This document shows, one piece after another, positions 51,812 through 61,508 of a stretch of DNA of 64,000 bases. The translations under genes and the position numbers were made by a program. Source of the stretch: Nitrincola tapanii (GTDB lineage: Bacteria; Pseudomonadota; Gammaproteobacteria; Pseudomonadales; Balneatricaceae); assembly GCF_008368715.1 (NCBI RefSeq), contig NZ_SMRS01000005.1, forward strand, positions 62,001 to 126,000, in the 5' to 3' direction. The notes beneath the pieces were generated by a model. It was given only the letters and a program-made list of their open reading frames with translations, was not told where the DNA came from and did not search any database. The first letter of the stretch is position 1; each line of letters opens with the position of its first letter.

Positions 51812-53359
51812 ATGACAAATACTGAAGATTGGCGTGAAAAATATCGTGCTTTGGCACGCGAGCTGGAGGCCTGCGAAAAACAAGGGTTGAATTTGTCGGA
51901 ACAGATTCGCAGTCTAGCTATGCAGTTAAGTTTAGCGGTGCACGGTCAAATTCCAGAGTTAGATCGGTTATTAGGGCAACTGACCTCGGCGTTACACCAA
52001 GGACCTGCGCCGGCACACCTTGCGCTGCTGCGTGAGACAGAAAAATATATCCGCAGTCTCGATGAAGCACGAGCACAGCAAGCACAAGCCATGCTGGTGC
52101 AGTTGCGTGAGTGGATAGAGTTTTTACAGCTCTGGGAGCAAACGCCAATACAACAAACCACCTTGGTAACCCTATCTTCCAAGCTGGACACCGAAGTAGA
52201 GGCTTGTCATGCGTTGCCTGGCATGGTGGAAAGCTTGTTGATATTGCAAAAGCAAATCCTTCCGACAGCTTCTGCTCTTTCACTCACTCAGAGTTCGTTA
52301 CCTTCAGATCAAGAGGTGTTAGCCGCTCGTCTAGCAGAACAATTATTAAAATGCTTAGAGTGTTTGAGTGTGCCGACAGAGCAAGGAGCTCGTGTGCAGC
52401 GTTTGATTCAGCGTTTGGAAACTGCCCCCAGTTTTGCTGATCTAGAAGAGTGCGCTCAGGAGCTGGCCGAACTCGCACGTTTATCCGGAGGGGGGGCACA
52501 GCAGGAGATTCAGGAATACCTGATTGGCCTCAATGAGCAGTTAGCACATCTACAAAGCTTCTTGGCCAGTGCTGAAAGCATCGAAGCAACACATCGGCAA
52601 CGCAATAATCTCCTCGATCAAACGGTACGAGTTGATGTGCAGCGCATTCATCATAGCGTTCGCCATAGTGAGAGTCTTGACGAATTAAAACGAGATGTTA
52701 AAGCTCAGCTGGTGAGCATTGTTAAAACGATGAACGAACGCAAACAGGCGGAAGATCAACGTTATGAGGCATTAAAAAAAGAACATCAAACACTCCATTT
52801 GCGTATGAGCGAAATGGAGCAGGAGTCGGCCGAGTTTCGCAAACAGGCTGAGGCCGCACACAAGCAGTCGCATATTGACCCGCTCACTCATCTGGCTAAC
52901 CGTTTTGCCTATAATGTTGAATTGGCCAAAGAGTATGAGCGTTTTCAGCGTTATGGAACGGTCTTCTCCCTCTTGATAGCGGATATCGACTTCTTTAAAC
53001 GAATAAACGATAACTATGGTCATCTGGCTGGGGATAAGGTTCTGCGTCTGATAGCGCGTGTTTTGAAGACCCACCTGCGCCAAGCTGATTTTGTGGCACG
53101 TTTTGGGGGAGAGGAGTTTGTGATCCTGATGCCTTCAACTGAGGCGCAGGCAGCCAGTCGAGCTGCAGAAAAGCTGAGGCAGGCCGTCGCGCAGAGCCCA
53201 TTTAATTTTCAGGGGCAGCCCGTGCAGATTACACTGTCGTTGGGGGTGGCGCAGATTCAGGCGCAGGAGTCACCCGAAGCCCTATTTGAACGGGCGGATC
53301 GAGCGCTATATGCCGCCAAACATTCAGGAAGAAATCGTATTTGCATGAGTGAAAAATGA
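51812..53359 (+). CDS. Diguanylate cyclase with N-terminal helical/coiled-coil domain
   Basis: The 515-residue soluble protein has a long helical N-terminal region (about 1-330; starts EDWREKYRALARELEAC) resembling the coiled-coil regulatory region of some Pseudomonas diguanylate cyclases (DgcH-like), a coiled-coil linker (about 305-355) and a C-terminal GGDEF domain. The catalytic motif is GGEEF at 432-436, and the inhibitory I-site RQAD at 423-426 is five residues before it, so it should be active and product-inhibited. It lies 74 bp upstream of the EAL-HDOD gene on the same strand. Confidence 0.9.
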   Translation: MTNTEDWREKYRALARELEACEKQGLNLSEQIRSLAMQLSLAVHGQIPELDRLLGQLTSALHQGPAPAHLALLRETEKYIRSLDEARAQQAQAMLVQLREWIEFLQLWEQTPIQQTTLVTLSSKLDTEVEACHALPGMVESLLILQKQILPTASALSLTQSSLPSDQEVLAARLAEQLLKCLECLSVPTEQGARVQRLIQRLETAPSFADLEECAQELAELARLSGGGAQQEIQEYLIGLNEQLAHLQSFLASAESIEATHRQRNNLLDQTVRVDVQRIHHSVRHSESLDELKRDVKAQLVSIVKTMNERKQAEDQRYEALKKEHQTLHLRMSEMEQESAEFRKQAEAAHKQSHIDPLTHLANRFAYNVELAKEYERFQRYGTVFSLLIADIDFFKRINDNYGHLAGDKVLRLIARVLKTHLRQADFVARFGGEEFVILMPSTEAQAASRAAEKLRQAVAQSPFNFQGQPVQITLSLGVAQIQAQESPEALFERADRALYAAKHSGRNRICMSEK

Positions 53360-53433
53360 TATCTTTAAATCTATCTTTGAATGGAAAGCCATCTAAAGAT
53401 CTAAGTTTAGGATTCTAAATCAACAAGGAAGCT

Positions 53434-54663
53434 ATGTCCGAAAACCTCACTCAGACCGATTCTGCGGGTTATTGCATTGCTCTTCAGCCGATCTGTGACG
53501 CTCAATTACGTCATGTTGCGGATGAGCTGCTTTATCGAGCCTCGGTTCAAGCCAGGGGTGCGATCATCGAGGATCCAATCAGAGCCACGGCAAGAGTGTG
53601 TAACGCGGCTTTTTATGAGGCGGGTGTCGAAGCTCTGTGTGGTCAGCGTAAACTCTTTTTTAACGCACCGCGAGATTGGTTGTTACAGCCAGACCTTTTG
53701 CCACCGGATCCGCAGCAGGTCGTGATTGAAGTTTTGGAAACCGTGGAAGGGGATGGTGAAGTTATTCAAGCGCTGGAAGAGGTGAAAGCGCGTGGATACA
53801 CCCTAGCACTGGATGATTTTGTTTTGACGGCCAAGACAAGACCTCTCCTAGAATTAGCCGATATTATCAAGCTGGATATGTTGGAGGCGCCTCCCCAGCT
53901 AGGTGATCTCGATCTTTATCGAGGACAAGGCTTAACACTCTTGGCGGAAAAGGTAGAGGATTTTGCCACTTATCAACACTGTGTTGAACAGGGCTTTGAG
54001 TTGTTTCAGGGCTATTTTTATGCCCGCCCGGAGATTAAACGCTCAACGGCACTTAAGCGAGCCGGTAATCAAAACGCTCAGCTTCAGCTTCTGGCTGAGC
54101 TGCAGAAAACCGACACGGATTTGCGTATTCTAGAAGAGCTTATTGCTCAGGATCCACATCTGTGTATCCGCTTATTGCGCATGATCAACTCACCGTTACA
54201 CCGCCGCGTGAATGAAATTACTAGCCTGCGCCAAGCGATTTTACTGCTCGGTGAGGTGCGCATGCGGACCTTAGTGACGACCCTGATTTTGGCTAATGAT
54301 GACCCGAGTAATCTGCTCTTGTTGCCACAGACCTTAACGCGCGCGGCGATGTGCCAACAGATCGCGGTTAATGAGTTTAAGCTCAGTTCAGAAGCGGCAT
54401 TTATGACAGGCCTGCTATCCATGGCCGACGTATTGTTGAACCAAGACCTGCCCGCGCTCTGTTCGGAGCTGCCCTTGAGTGATGAGATTAAGCGCGCTTT
54501 ATTGACACAAGAGGGCGACCTAGGGCGAGTATTGAAACTGGTGCAAGCCTTTGAACAAGCCCGTATGGGGAGCTTGAATACGAGGGTGATTGATAAGCTC
54601 AATCGCTATTTTTTAGAAAGTCGGCAGTGGTCGAACCAGATTCTGACCGGCATTGAGATTTAG
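53434..54663 (+). CDS. EAL-HDOD signalling protein with degenerate EAL domain
   Basis: The 409-residue protein has an N-terminal EAL-like domain (about 12-205) and a C-terminal HDOD domain (about 205-400). The EAL motif reads ELLYRA, while LALDDF and IIKLDM remain, so the metal/c-di-GMP site is incomplete and hydrolysis is doubtful. The HDOD domain includes LRILEELIAQDPHLCIRLLRMINSP and LRQAILLLGEVRMRTLV. Family members (YuxH, CdgJ-like) act as scaffolds or regulators of motility rather than enzymes. AAGGAAG precedes the ATG. It follows an active-looking diguanylate cyclase. Confidence 0.9.
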   Translation: MSENLTQTDSAGYCIALQPICDAQLRHVADELLYRASVQARGAIIEDPIRATARVCNAAFYEAGVEALCGQRKLFFNAPRDWLLQPDLLPPDPQQVVIEVLETVEGDGEVIQALEEVKARGYTLALDDFVLTAKTRPLLELADIIKLDMLEAPPQLGDLDLYRGQGLTLLAEKVEDFATYQHCVEQGFELFQGYFYARPEIKRSTALKRAGNQNAQLQLLAELQKTDTDLRILEELIAQDPHLCIRLLRMINSPLHRRVNEITSLRQAILLLGEVRMRTLVTTLILANDDPSNLLLLPQTLTRAAMCQQIAVNEFKLSSEAAFMTGLLSMADVLLNQDLPALCSELPLSDEIKRALLTQEGDLGRVLKLVQAFEQARMGSLNTRVIDKLNRYFLESRQWSNQILTGIEI

Positions 54664-54714
54664 TCTTTAACTGTTGATCTATTGGTCATCTTTTCGAATG
54701 TATGTGGGATAGCT

Positions 54715-55218
54715 ATGTTGCTGAACAAGGCTCAAGAAGTTGCTGCTGCGCTCCAAGCTGCTCAAGCAAAGATGAGTTGTGCGGAAAGCTGTACCGGAGG
54801 CTGGGTGGCGCAGCTTATGACGGCCATTCCAGGTTCATCAGCCTGGTTTGAAGGCGGTTGTGTCACCTATTCCAATGCGGCCAAAACCAAGATGCTGGGT
54901 GTGGATTCAGCGTTGTTTGAACGGGTTGGAGCGGTCAGCCAAGAGGTGGTAGTGGCGATGGCAGATGGAGTGAGAAGGTTGACCGAGAGTGAAATCAGTG
55001 TCGCAATCAGTGGTGTAGCAGGACCAGACGGCGGCACACCTGAGAAACCTGTGGGTACAGTTTGGTTGGCTTGGGCCGTAAAAGGTCAACCGACCCAGGC
55101 GCAACTCTATCATTTTCAGGGAGATCGTCAGGCTGTTCGTGAGCAGGCGGTACAGGCGGCGTTGCAAGGAATTTTAGACTATCTGCCGAGCTTAACTTGC
55201 AATCCTAAGAAAATCTGA
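54715..55218 (+). CDS. pncC: Nicotinamide-nucleotide amidohydrolase (CinA C-terminal domain)
   Basis: The 167-residue stand-alone CinA_C protein deamidates NMN to NaMN in pyridine nucleotide recycling. CAESCTGGWVAQLMTAIPGSSAWFEGG contains the active-site Ser and Thr, and AISGVAGPDGGTPEKPVGTVW follows. The frame opens upstream, but ATG 54715 gives the usual N terminus and GGGAT is 6 nt upstream. The cinA-recA-recX order is conserved. Confidence 0.94.
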   Translation: MLLNKAQEVAAALQAAQAKMSCAESCTGGWVAQLMTAIPGSSAWFEGGCVTYSNAAKTKMLGVDSALFERVGAVSQEVVVAMADGVRRLTESEISVAISGVAGPDGGTPEKPVGTVWLAWAVKGQPTQAQLYHFQGDRQAVREQAVQAALQGILDYLPSLTCNPKKI

Positions 55219-55226
55219 AATAATAC
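55197..55226 (+). promoter_or_regulatory. Candidate recA promoter
   Basis: TTGCAA (55197-55202) and TAATAC (55221-55226) are separated by 18 bp. The LexA box overlaps the -10 hexamer and the start region, consistent with SOS repression. The -35 lies inside the pncC 3' end. Confidence 0.5.
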
Positions 55227-55243
55227 TGTTCAGATATACAGTA
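55224..55243. promoter_or_regulatory. LexA (SOS) box of recA
   Basis: CTGT (55226-55229), eight bases, then ACAG (55238-55241) match the CTGT-N8-ACAG consensus, and the palindrome extends to TACTGT...ACAGTA. It is 37 bp before the recA ATG. Confidence 0.93.
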
Positions 55244-55280
55244 ATTATTTCGCGTAACGGCTCAGACTTGGAGGTTCACA

Positions 55281-56327
55281 ATGGACGAAAACAGAAAGAA
55301 AGCATTGGATGCGGCTCTGTCACAAATTGAACGCCAGTTTGGCAAGGGTGCGGTCATGCGTATGGGTGATCAGCCCCGCGAGGTGATCCCAAGTGTTTCT
55401 ACCGGCTCCTTAGGGTTGGATATCGCTCTGGGTTTGGGTGGGTTGCCTTATGGTCGTATTGTTGAGATCTATGGCCCTGAATCTTCTGGTAAAACTACTC
55501 TCACCCTGCAAGTGATTGCTGAAGCTCAGAAACAGGGTAAAACCTGTGCTTTTGTGGATGCCGAGCATGCCTTGGATCCGATTTATGCCGAGAAATTAGG
55601 CGTTAATGTTGATGATCTGTTGATGTCTCAGCCGGATACCGGTGAGCAGGCTTTGGAGATCACCGATATGTTGGTGCGCTCCAATGCCGTGGATGTCATT
55701 GTTGTGGACTCGGTGGCGGCACTGACGCCTAAGGCGGAAATTGAAGGGGATATGGGAGACTCCCATGTTGGCTTGCAGGCACGTTTAATGTCTCAAGCGC
55801 TGCGAAAATTAACAGGCAGTGTCAAAAATGCTGGGTGTTTGCTGATCTTTATTAACCAGATACGCATGAAGATTGGCGTTATGTTTGGTTCCCCAGAAAC
55901 CACAACAGGCGGTAATGCGTTGAAGTTCTATGCGTCTGTACGCCTGGATATCCGTCGTATTGGATCGGTGAAGCAGGGTGATGAAGTGATCGGTAACGAA
56001 ACACGCGTCAAGGTCGTCAAGAACAAGGTTTCGCCCCCCTTTAAACAGGCTGAGTTCCAGATCATGTATGGTAGTGGCATTTACCACATGGGCGAAGTGA
56101 TTGATCTGGGCGTTAAGGAAGGTTTAGTGGATAAGTCCGGTGCTTGGTATGCCTATAAAGGTGACAAGATTGGGCAGGGTAAGGCGAATGCAGCGAAGTA
56201 TCTGGAAGAGCATCCTGAAATCGCGCAGGAGATTGAAGCTGAGATTCGTAAGCGGTTGTTGGTATCCGGGGTATCCGTGAGTGCGGATGCGGATATTGCC
56301 ACCGAAGCGGAGCTGGATCTAGATTAA
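55281..56327 (+). CDS. recA: Recombinase RecA
   Basis: The 348-residue recombinase and SOS co-protease has Walker [10 protein letters not shown] at about 65-73, [20 protein letters not shown], loop L2 region [25 protein letters not shown] and an acidic C-terminal tail. GGAGG precedes ATG 55281. Expression should be LexA-controlled by the box at 55224. A hairpin between recA and recX probably reduces recX expression. Confidence 0.99.
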   Translation: MDENRKKALDAALSQIERQFGKGAVMRMGDQPREVIPSVSTGSLGLDIALGLGGLPYGRIVEIYGPESSGKTTLTLQVIAEAQKQGKTCAFVDAEHALDPIYAEKLGVNVDDLLMSQPDTGEQALEITDMLVRSNAVDVIVVDSVAALTPKAEIEGDMGDSHVGLQARLMSQALRKLTGSVKNAGCLLIFINQIRMKIGVMFGSPETTTGGNALKFYASVRLDIRRIGSVKQGDEVIGNETRVKVVKNKVSPPFKQAEFQIMYGSGIYHMGEVIDLGVKEGLVDKSGAWYAYKGDKIGQGKANAAKYLEEHPEIAQEIEAEIRKRLLVSGVSVSADADIATEAELDLD

Positions 56328-56345
56328 TTTTTGTTTGACTTAAAT

Positions 56346-56370
56346 AGGGCCGTAAGGCCCTGTTTTGTTT
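56346..56370 (+). terminator. Attenuator between recA and recX
   Basis: AGGGCC (56346-56351) and GGCCCT (56356-56361) pair perfectly around GTAA, followed by GTTTTGTTT. In E. coli a similar hairpin lets only a fraction of transcripts enter recX. Confidence 0.82.
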
Positions 56371-56384
56371 ATGGAGCCTGGAGT

Positions 56385-56858
56385 TTGAAAAAGTCTCAGG
56401 ACGACGCCAAATCTTTACAAGAGCGCGCACTACGTCTGTTGGCTCGGCGTGAGTACTCTTATGCTGAACTTATGCAACGTTTGAGTCGTTTTGCGTCTAA
56501 GGATGTTGTTGAGGAAGTATTGGATCATCTGAGTGAAGCTGGTTATCAAAGTGATCAGCGGTTTGCCGAGGTGTGGATACGTAATCGCCTGCAACAGTAT
56601 CAAGGAGAGCAGCGTATTCGTTATGAGTTGCGACAAAAAGGGATTGCGCGCGAGCGGGTGGATCAGGAAATCTTGGCCGCGAACCCGAACTGGCCGGAGC
56701 TTGCAGCAGCTTTGTATCGACGTAAATATGGAGAAATGCTCGCGCCCAGTCGCGAAGAGCAGGCTAAACGTATGCGCAGCCTACTCAATGCCGGATTTAG
56801 TTACGATCAGGTCAGAGAGGCGCTGAAGCATTTGGACTCTGAAGCTGAGTTCGATTAG
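56385..56858 (+). CDS. recX: Regulatory protein RecX
   Basis: The 157-residue helical protein limits RecA filament growth. Three tandem three-helix repeats are visible: ERALRLLARREYSYAELMQRL, VEEVLDHLSEAGYQSDQRFAEVWIRNR and RYELRQKGIARERVDQEIL. No ATG or GTG fits; TTG 56385 is 8 nt after GGAG (56373-56376) and gives the family length, so a TTG start is inferred. It lies 57 bp downstream of recA behind an attenuator. Confidence 0.9.
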   Translation: MKKSQDDAKSLQERALRLLARREYSYAELMQRLSRFASKDVVEEVLDHLSEAGYQSDQRFAEVWIRNRLQQYQGEQRIRYELRQKGIARERVDQEILAANPNWPELAAALYRRKYGEMLAPSREEQAKRMRSLLNAGFSYDQVREALKHLDSEAEFD

Positions 56859-56990
56859 ATCCATCCGTTTTAGCCCATAAAAATTGAGCGCACTCTAGGG
56901 CTAGAAAAACGAAAAATATCGTACATTTTATCGATTATCTATATACTATGCGGTCATTTTCTGAACCGTACCAGGCAGCGGATCGATACT

Positions 56991-59603
56991 ATGAAATACA
57001 TGACAAGTGCGCAGATACGACAGGCTTTCCTTGATTTCTTTGAGCAACAAGGACATAGCGTTGTTGCTTCCAGTCCATTAATTCCCGGCAATGATCCAAC
57101 CTTGCTATTCACCAATGCGGGGATGGTGCAGTTTAAGGATGTATTTCTGGGAACGGACAAACGTCCTTATAGCCGTGCGACCAGTTCGCAGCGCTGTGTG
57201 CGTGCCGGTGGTAAACATAACGATCTGGAAAACGTGGGTTATACTGCGCGTCATCACACCTTCTTTGAAATGCTGGGTAATTTTAGCTTCGGCGATTACT
57301 TCAAGCAGGATGCGATTCGTTTTGCCTGGACCTTTTTAACCGAAGTGCTGCAACTGCCGAAAGAGCGTTTGTGGGTAACGGTTCATCACAGTGATGATGA
57401 AGCAGAGCGCATCTGGAAAGAGGGTATGGGAATTGACCCAACTCGCTTCTCTAAACTGGATGAAGATAACTTCTGGTCAATGGGTGATACAGGCCCTTGT
57501 GGTCCTTGCACGGAAATTTTCTTTGATCATGGCCCGGATGTTGCCGGTGGTCCTCCAGGCAGTCCAGATGATGACGGTGATCGTTACATCGAAATCTGGA
57601 ACATCGTTTTTATGCAATACAACCGCTCTGCGGATGGGCAGATGACACCTTTGCCCAAGCCATCTGTGGATACCGGCATGGGCTTAGAGCGTATTGCGGC
57701 TGTGATGCAGCAGGTACACAGCAATTATGAAATTGATCTCTTCCAAGCATTGCTGCAAGCCGCTGCGGCGGCAGTCGGTACCGATCAGCTGAATAATAAA
57801 TCCTTACGAGTTATTGCTGACCATATTCGTTCTTCCAGCTTCCTGATTCTCGATGGTGTGCTGCCCTCCAATGAAGGGCGAGGTTATGTTCTGCGTCGTA
57901 TTATTCGTCGTGCGATACGTCACGGTAACAAATTAGGCGCTAAGCAGGCTTTTTTCCATCAGCTGGTAGCCACTTTGGCTGAGGTGATGGGGGATGCGTA
58001 TCCTGAACTGCGCCTGCAGCAAGCGCAAATCACCAAGGTTCTGTTAAAAGAGGAAGAGCAGTTTGCGCGCACCCTGGAACATGGAATGGCGATTCTGGAG
58101 CAGGCAATCGCCGAGTTGGAAGGGCAGGTCATTGCTGGTGAAACGGTATTTCGTCTTTATGACACCTACGGTTTCCCTGTTGACCTGACCGCTGATGTCG
58201 CGCGTGAGCAGGGTTTGACGCTGGATATGGAAGGTTTTGAAACCGAAATGGCGCAGCAGCGCGAACGTGCGCGTGCGGCCGGTCAGTTTAATGTCGATTA
58301 TAACGATCAGTTGGATCTTGAAGGCCAGACACGCTTTAACGGCTACGATGCCCTAGAGGGGCGTAGTCAGGTGGTGGCCCTGCTAAGCGCAAAAGGTGAA
58401 AAGGTGCATCAGCTCAGCGCAGGTGAAGCGGGTGTGGTGGTTTTAGAGTCCACGACCTTTTATGCTGAATCGGGTGGTCAGGCCGGTGATCAGGGGATGT
58501 TACGTTGGGATCGTGGCCTCTTTCAGGTGCAGGACTGCACTAAAGAGGGTAAGCATCATTTGCATCATGGCCAGGTCAATGAAGGTGTGATTAAAGTGGG
58601 TGACAGCCTGGTCACCGAAGTGGATCAAGCGCGTCGTCAAGCAACGGCGCTGAACCACTCCGCGACACATCTTCTGCATGCCGCTTTGCGTCAGGTGCTC
58701 GGTGAGCATGTGCAACAGCGTGGTTCCTTGGTGAATGCCGAGCGTTTACGCTTTGATTTCTCTCACTTTGAGGCGGTGAGCGCTGAAGAGCTGAGTCAAA
58801 TCGAAGCCCTGGTTAACCAGCAGATTCGTCTCAATAGTCCGGTTGCTACTGAATTGATGCCGATCGATGAAGCGCGTGCTCGCGGAGCGATGGCTCTGTT
58901 TGGTGAAAAGTACGACGATGAAGTGCGAGTTTTGAGCATGGGGGGGGACTTCTCGATGGAGTTATGTGGAGGTACTCATGCACAACGTACAGGAGATCTC
59001 GGTGTTTTCCGCATTCTTTCAGAAGGAGGCATTGCATCGGGCGTACGTCGTATCGAAGCCGCAGCAGGTGAGAGCGCCTTGCAAACGATTGTGGAAACCG
59101 ATCAGCTCGTGAGTGAAATAGCGGCCTTGTTAAAAGGCTCACGCGCCACCTTGATGGATAAAGTGAAGTCCTTGGCTGAGCGTAATCGTTCTTTGGAAAA
59201 AGAGTTAGAGCGTTTGTCGGCAAAATTGGCTTCTGCGCAAAGCGGCGATCTTCTAGCTCAGGCGGTTGAGGTGCAGGGTGTGCGTGTTCTAGCGACTCAA
59301 GTTGAGGGTGTAGATGTCAAAGGCTTGCGTGATCTGCTAGATCAATTGAAAAACAAGATTGGTAGTGGTGTTGTGGTGCTCTTGGCTGCAGATGAAGGGA
59401 AGGTCAGTTTGGTCGCCGGTGTCACGGCGGATCTGACGGCGCATCTCTCAGCTGGGAATTTGGTGCGTGAACTGTCAGCCCTCTTAGGGGGTAAGGGCGG
59501 TGGTCGTGCGGATATGGCGCAGGGCGGTGGTCAAGATATTAGTGCGATTCCCAAAGCCTTGCAGGCGGTCCCTGAGTGGGTGGCGAGTGCCAGTTTGAAT
59601 TAA
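56991..59603 (+). CDS. alaS: Alanyl-tRNA synthetase
   Basis: The 870-residue class II synthetase charges tRNA-Ala. Catalytic-core segments are [52 protein letters not shown] and [13 protein letters not shown]. The editing domain has [11 protein letters not shown] (His near 559 and 563) and CGGTHA (Cys near 660, His near 664), followed by the C-Ala/DHHA1 domain ([12 protein letters not shown]). ATG 57000 is an alternative start. A TATACT hexamer (about 56943) may be the -10 of its promoter. Confidence 0.98.
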   Translation: MKYMTSAQIRQAFLDFFEQQGHSVVASSPLIPGNDPTLLFTNAGMVQFKDVFLGTDKRPYSRATSSQRCVRAGGKHNDLENVGYTARHHTFFEMLGNFSFGDYFKQDAIRFAWTFLTEVLQLPKERLWVTVHHSDDEAERIWKEGMGIDPTRFSKLDEDNFWSMGDTGPCGPCTEIFFDHGPDVAGGPPGSPDDDGDRYIEIWNIVFMQYNRSADGQMTPLPKPSVDTGMGLERIAAVMQQVHSNYEIDLFQALLQAAAAAVGTDQLNNKSLRVIADHIRSSSFLILDGVLPSNEGRGYVLRRIIRRAIRHGNKLGAKQAFFHQLVATLAEVMGDAYPELRLQQAQITKVLLKEEEQFARTLEHGMAILEQAIAELEGQVIAGETVFRLYDTYGFPVDLTADVAREQGLTLDMEGFETEMAQQRERARAAGQFNVDYNDQLDLEGQTRFNGYDALEGRSQVVALLSAKGEKVHQLSAGEAGVVVLESTTFYAESGGQAGDQGMLRWDRGLFQVQDCTKEGKHHLHHGQVNEGVIKVGDSLVTEVDQARRQATALNHSATHLLHAALRQVLGEHVQQRGSLVNAERLRFDFSHFEAVSAEELSQIEALVNQQIRLNSPVATELMPIDEARARGAMALFGEKYDDEVRVLSMGGDFSMELCGGTHAQRTGDLGVFRILSEGGIASGVRRIEAAAGESALQTIVETDQLVSEIAALLKGSRATLMDKVKSLAERNRSLEKELERLSAKLASAQSGDLLAQAVEVQGVRVLATQVEGVDVKGLRDLLDQLKNKIGSGVVVLLAADEGKVSLVAGVTADLTAHLSAGNLVRELSALLGGKGGGRADMAQGGGQDISAIPKALQAVPEWVASASLN

Positions 59604-59644
59604 AAGGTTAGTCCTTTAACGGGACGCTCCAGGAGAAAAATGAA

Positions 59645-60880
59645 ATGGCATTGTACGTACAAAAGTACGGTGGTACCTCGGTAGGTTCGATTGAACGTAT
59701 CGAAGCGGTTGCGGACAAAGTGAAGAGCTTCCGAGATCGTGGGGATGATGTAGTGGTCGTGCTGTCGGCGATGAGTGGTGAAACCAACCGCTTGATTGGC
59801 TTGGCAAAAGCCATTTCAGATGAACCCAATCCACGTGAAATGGATGTGCTGGTTTCAACCGGTGAGCAGGTGACAATCGCCCTGTTGTGTATGGCCTTGG
59901 AGAAACGTGGTGTCGCCGCGCGTTCTTATACCGGTGCACAGGTCAAGATTCTGACAGATAGCGCCTATACTAAAGCCAGAATTCAGGATATTGAGACTGA
60001 CAAGATGCGCGCTGATCTGGATCAAGGGCGTGTGGTGGTGGTTGCAGGTTTCCAGGGGATGGACCCGGAAGGCAATATCACAACGCTGGGACGTGGTGGT
60101 TCGGATACTACAGGGGTGGCTCTGGCTGCAGCGCTTAAGGCAGATGAGTGCCAAATTTACACAGACGTGGATGGGGTTTATACCACCGATCCACGTGTTG
60201 TGGAGTCGGCACAACGTTTGGAAAAAATTACCTTTGAAGAGATGCTGGAAATGGCCAGCCTCGGCTCTAAAGTTCTGCAGATCCGCAGCGTAGAGTTTGC
60301 TGGGAAGTACAAGGTGCCTTTGCGTGTACTCTCTAGCATGGTAGAGGGTCCGGGTACATTGATTACAACAGAGGATGAAGAGACTGTGGAAAAACCGGTG
60401 ATTTCTGGCATAGCCTTTAACCGTGATGAAGCAAAATTGACTGTGATCGGCGTACCGGATCTGCCGGGTGTGGCCTCACGTATTCTCGGCCCAATCAGCC
60501 GCGCGAATATCGAAGTCGATATGATTGTGCAGAACGTTGCAGAAGATAAAACAACCGATTTTACCTTCACTGTGCATCGTAATGACTTCGAAAAAGCGCG
60601 TAAAATCCTAGATCAGGTTGTCGTTGAGTTAGGTGCGCGTGAGTGTAGCGGTAACAACAAAATTGCTAAGGTCTCGATTGTAGGTGTGGGTATGCGCTCA
60701 CATGCAGGTGTGGCTAGCCAGATGTTTGATGCGCTGGCGAATGAAAATATTAATATTCAGATGATCTCGACATCTGAAATTAAAGTATCAGTTGTGATTG
60801 CAGAGAAGTACCTGGAGTTGGCCGTACGTGCTCTGCACTCTGCGTTCAATCTGGATGCAACCGATACTGTCTCAGAGTGA
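59645..60880 (+). CDS. lysC: Aspartate kinase
   Basis: The 411-residue enzyme phosphorylates aspartate, the entry to Lys, Met and Thr synthesis. VQKYGGTSVGS (7-15) binds ATP/aspartate, GRGGSDTTGVALAAAL and VDGVYTTDPRVV follow, and two C-terminal ACT domains (about 265-405; VIGVPDLPGVASRIL, VGVGMRSHAGVA) indicate feedback control by Lys and/or Thr. AGGAG precedes the ATG. No lysine riboswitch is evident in the 41-bp gap after alaS. Confidence 0.98.
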   Translation: MALYVQKYGGTSVGSIERIEAVADKVKSFRDRGDDVVVVLSAMSGETNRLIGLAKAISDEPNPREMDVLVSTGEQVTIALLCMALEKRGVAARSYTGAQVKILTDSAYTKARIQDIETDKMRADLDQGRVVVVAGFQGMDPEGNITTLGRGGSDTTGVALAAALKADECQIYTDVDGVYTTDPRVVESAQRLEKITFEEMLEMASLGSKVLQIRSVEFAGKYKVPLRVLSSMVEGPGTLITTEDEETVEKPVISGIAFNRDEAKLTVIGVPDLPGVASRILGPISRANIEVDMIVQNVAEDKTTDFTFTVHRNDFEKARKILDQVVVELGARECSGNNKIAKVSIVGVGMRSHAGVASQMFDALANENINIQMISTSEIKVSVVIAEKYLELAVRALHSAFNLDATDTVSE

Positions 60881-60888
60881 GACAAAGG

Positions 60889-60900
60889 TCACCTAGGTGA
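60889..60900. repeat. Perfect 12-bp palindrome before csrA
   Basis: TCACCTAGGTGA is a perfect palindrome starting 8 bp after the lysC stop and is extended by a G-T wobble and one further G-C pair. It may be an operator for csrA or a weak hairpin. Confidence 0.5.
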
Positions 60901-60914
60901 TCCAATCAGCAATA

Positions 60915-60929
60915 ACAAGGAAATAGGAG
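60915..60929 (+). promoter_or_regulatory. Likely CsrA binding sites in the csrA leader
   Basis: ACAAGGA (60915-60921) matches the CsrA core ACARGGA, and a second GGA (60926-60928) is inside the Shine-Dalgarno AGGAG just before ATG 60936. The arrangement suits negative autoregulation, as known for E. coli csrA. Confidence 0.6.
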
Positions 60930-60935
60930 ACCCAT

Positions 60936-61124
60936 ATGCTGATTTTAACTCGACGCGTAGGCGAAACCCTCATGGTCGGTGATGATGTCACTGTCACGGT
61001 TTTAGGCGTGAAAGGAAACCAGGTTCGTATTGGTGTGAATGCGCCGAAAGATGTATCTGTTCATCGTGAAGAGATTTATCAGCGAATCCAGCGTGAAAAA
61101 GTGGAAGGTCAGGAAAAAGAATAA
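60936..61124 (+). CDS. csrA: Carbon storage regulator CsrA/RsmA
   Basis: The 62-residue RNA-binding dimer controls translation and stability of many mRNAs (motility, biofilm, carbon storage). [18 protein letters not shown] and [12 protein letters not shown] are canonical; Leu4 and Arg44, key RNA contacts, are present. It precedes tRNA-Ser and tRNA-Arg genes as in Pseudomonas and E. coli. A T-rich stretch without hairpin follows. Confidence 0.98.
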   Translation: MLILTRRVGETLMVGDDVTVTVLGVKGNQVRIGVNAPKDVSVHREEIYQRIQREKVEGQEKE

Positions 61125-61183
61125 TTTTTTTAAATTTTTCTTTTAATTAGGAAATCTTCCTTGTAGTATATGCGCCGTTGTTA

Positions 61184-61273
61184 GGTGAGTTGGCCGAGTG
61201 GCTGAAGGCGCGCCCCTGCTAAGGGCGTATAGGGGAAACTCTATCGAGGGTTCGAATCCCTCACTCACCGCCA
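61184..61273 (+). tRNA. tRNA-Ser (anticodon GCT)
   Basis: Acceptor GGTGAGT pairs with ACTCACC, with discriminator G and encoded CCA at 61271-61273. The anticodon loop CTGCTAA gives GCT, reading AGC/AGU. A long variable arm (TATAGGGGAAACTCTAT) confirms a class II serine tRNA. Confidence 0.97.
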
Positions 61274-61285
61274 CTTTTGTTGTAA

Positions 61286-61362
61286 GCGCCCGTAGCTCAG
61301 CTGGATAGAGTACCTGGCTACGAACCAGGCGGTCAGAGGTTCGAATCCTCTCGGGCGCGCCA
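61286..61362 (+). tRNA. tRNA-Arg (anticodon ACG), copy 1
   Basis: Acceptor GCGCCCG pairs with CGGGCGC, with discriminator G and encoded CCA. Loop CTACGAA gives anticodon ACG (inosine-modified), reading CGN codons. It is the first of three identical copies. Confidence 0.97.
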
Positions 61363-61391
61363 ACAGCAAAACAAACAACGGCTCATGATGT

Positions 61392-61468
61392 GCGCCCGTA
61401 GCTCAGCTGGATAGAGTACCTGGCTACGAACCAGGCGGTCAGAGGTTCGAATCCTCTCGGGCGCGCCA
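61392..61468 (+). tRNA. tRNA-Arg (anticodon ACG), copy 2
   Basis: This copy is identical in all 77 bases to the one at 61286, after a 29-bp spacer unlike the next spacer. Confidence 0.97.
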
Positions 61469-61508
61469 TATCTTTATGCATCTGCATATCTGTACAAAGT
61501 TCAATAAT

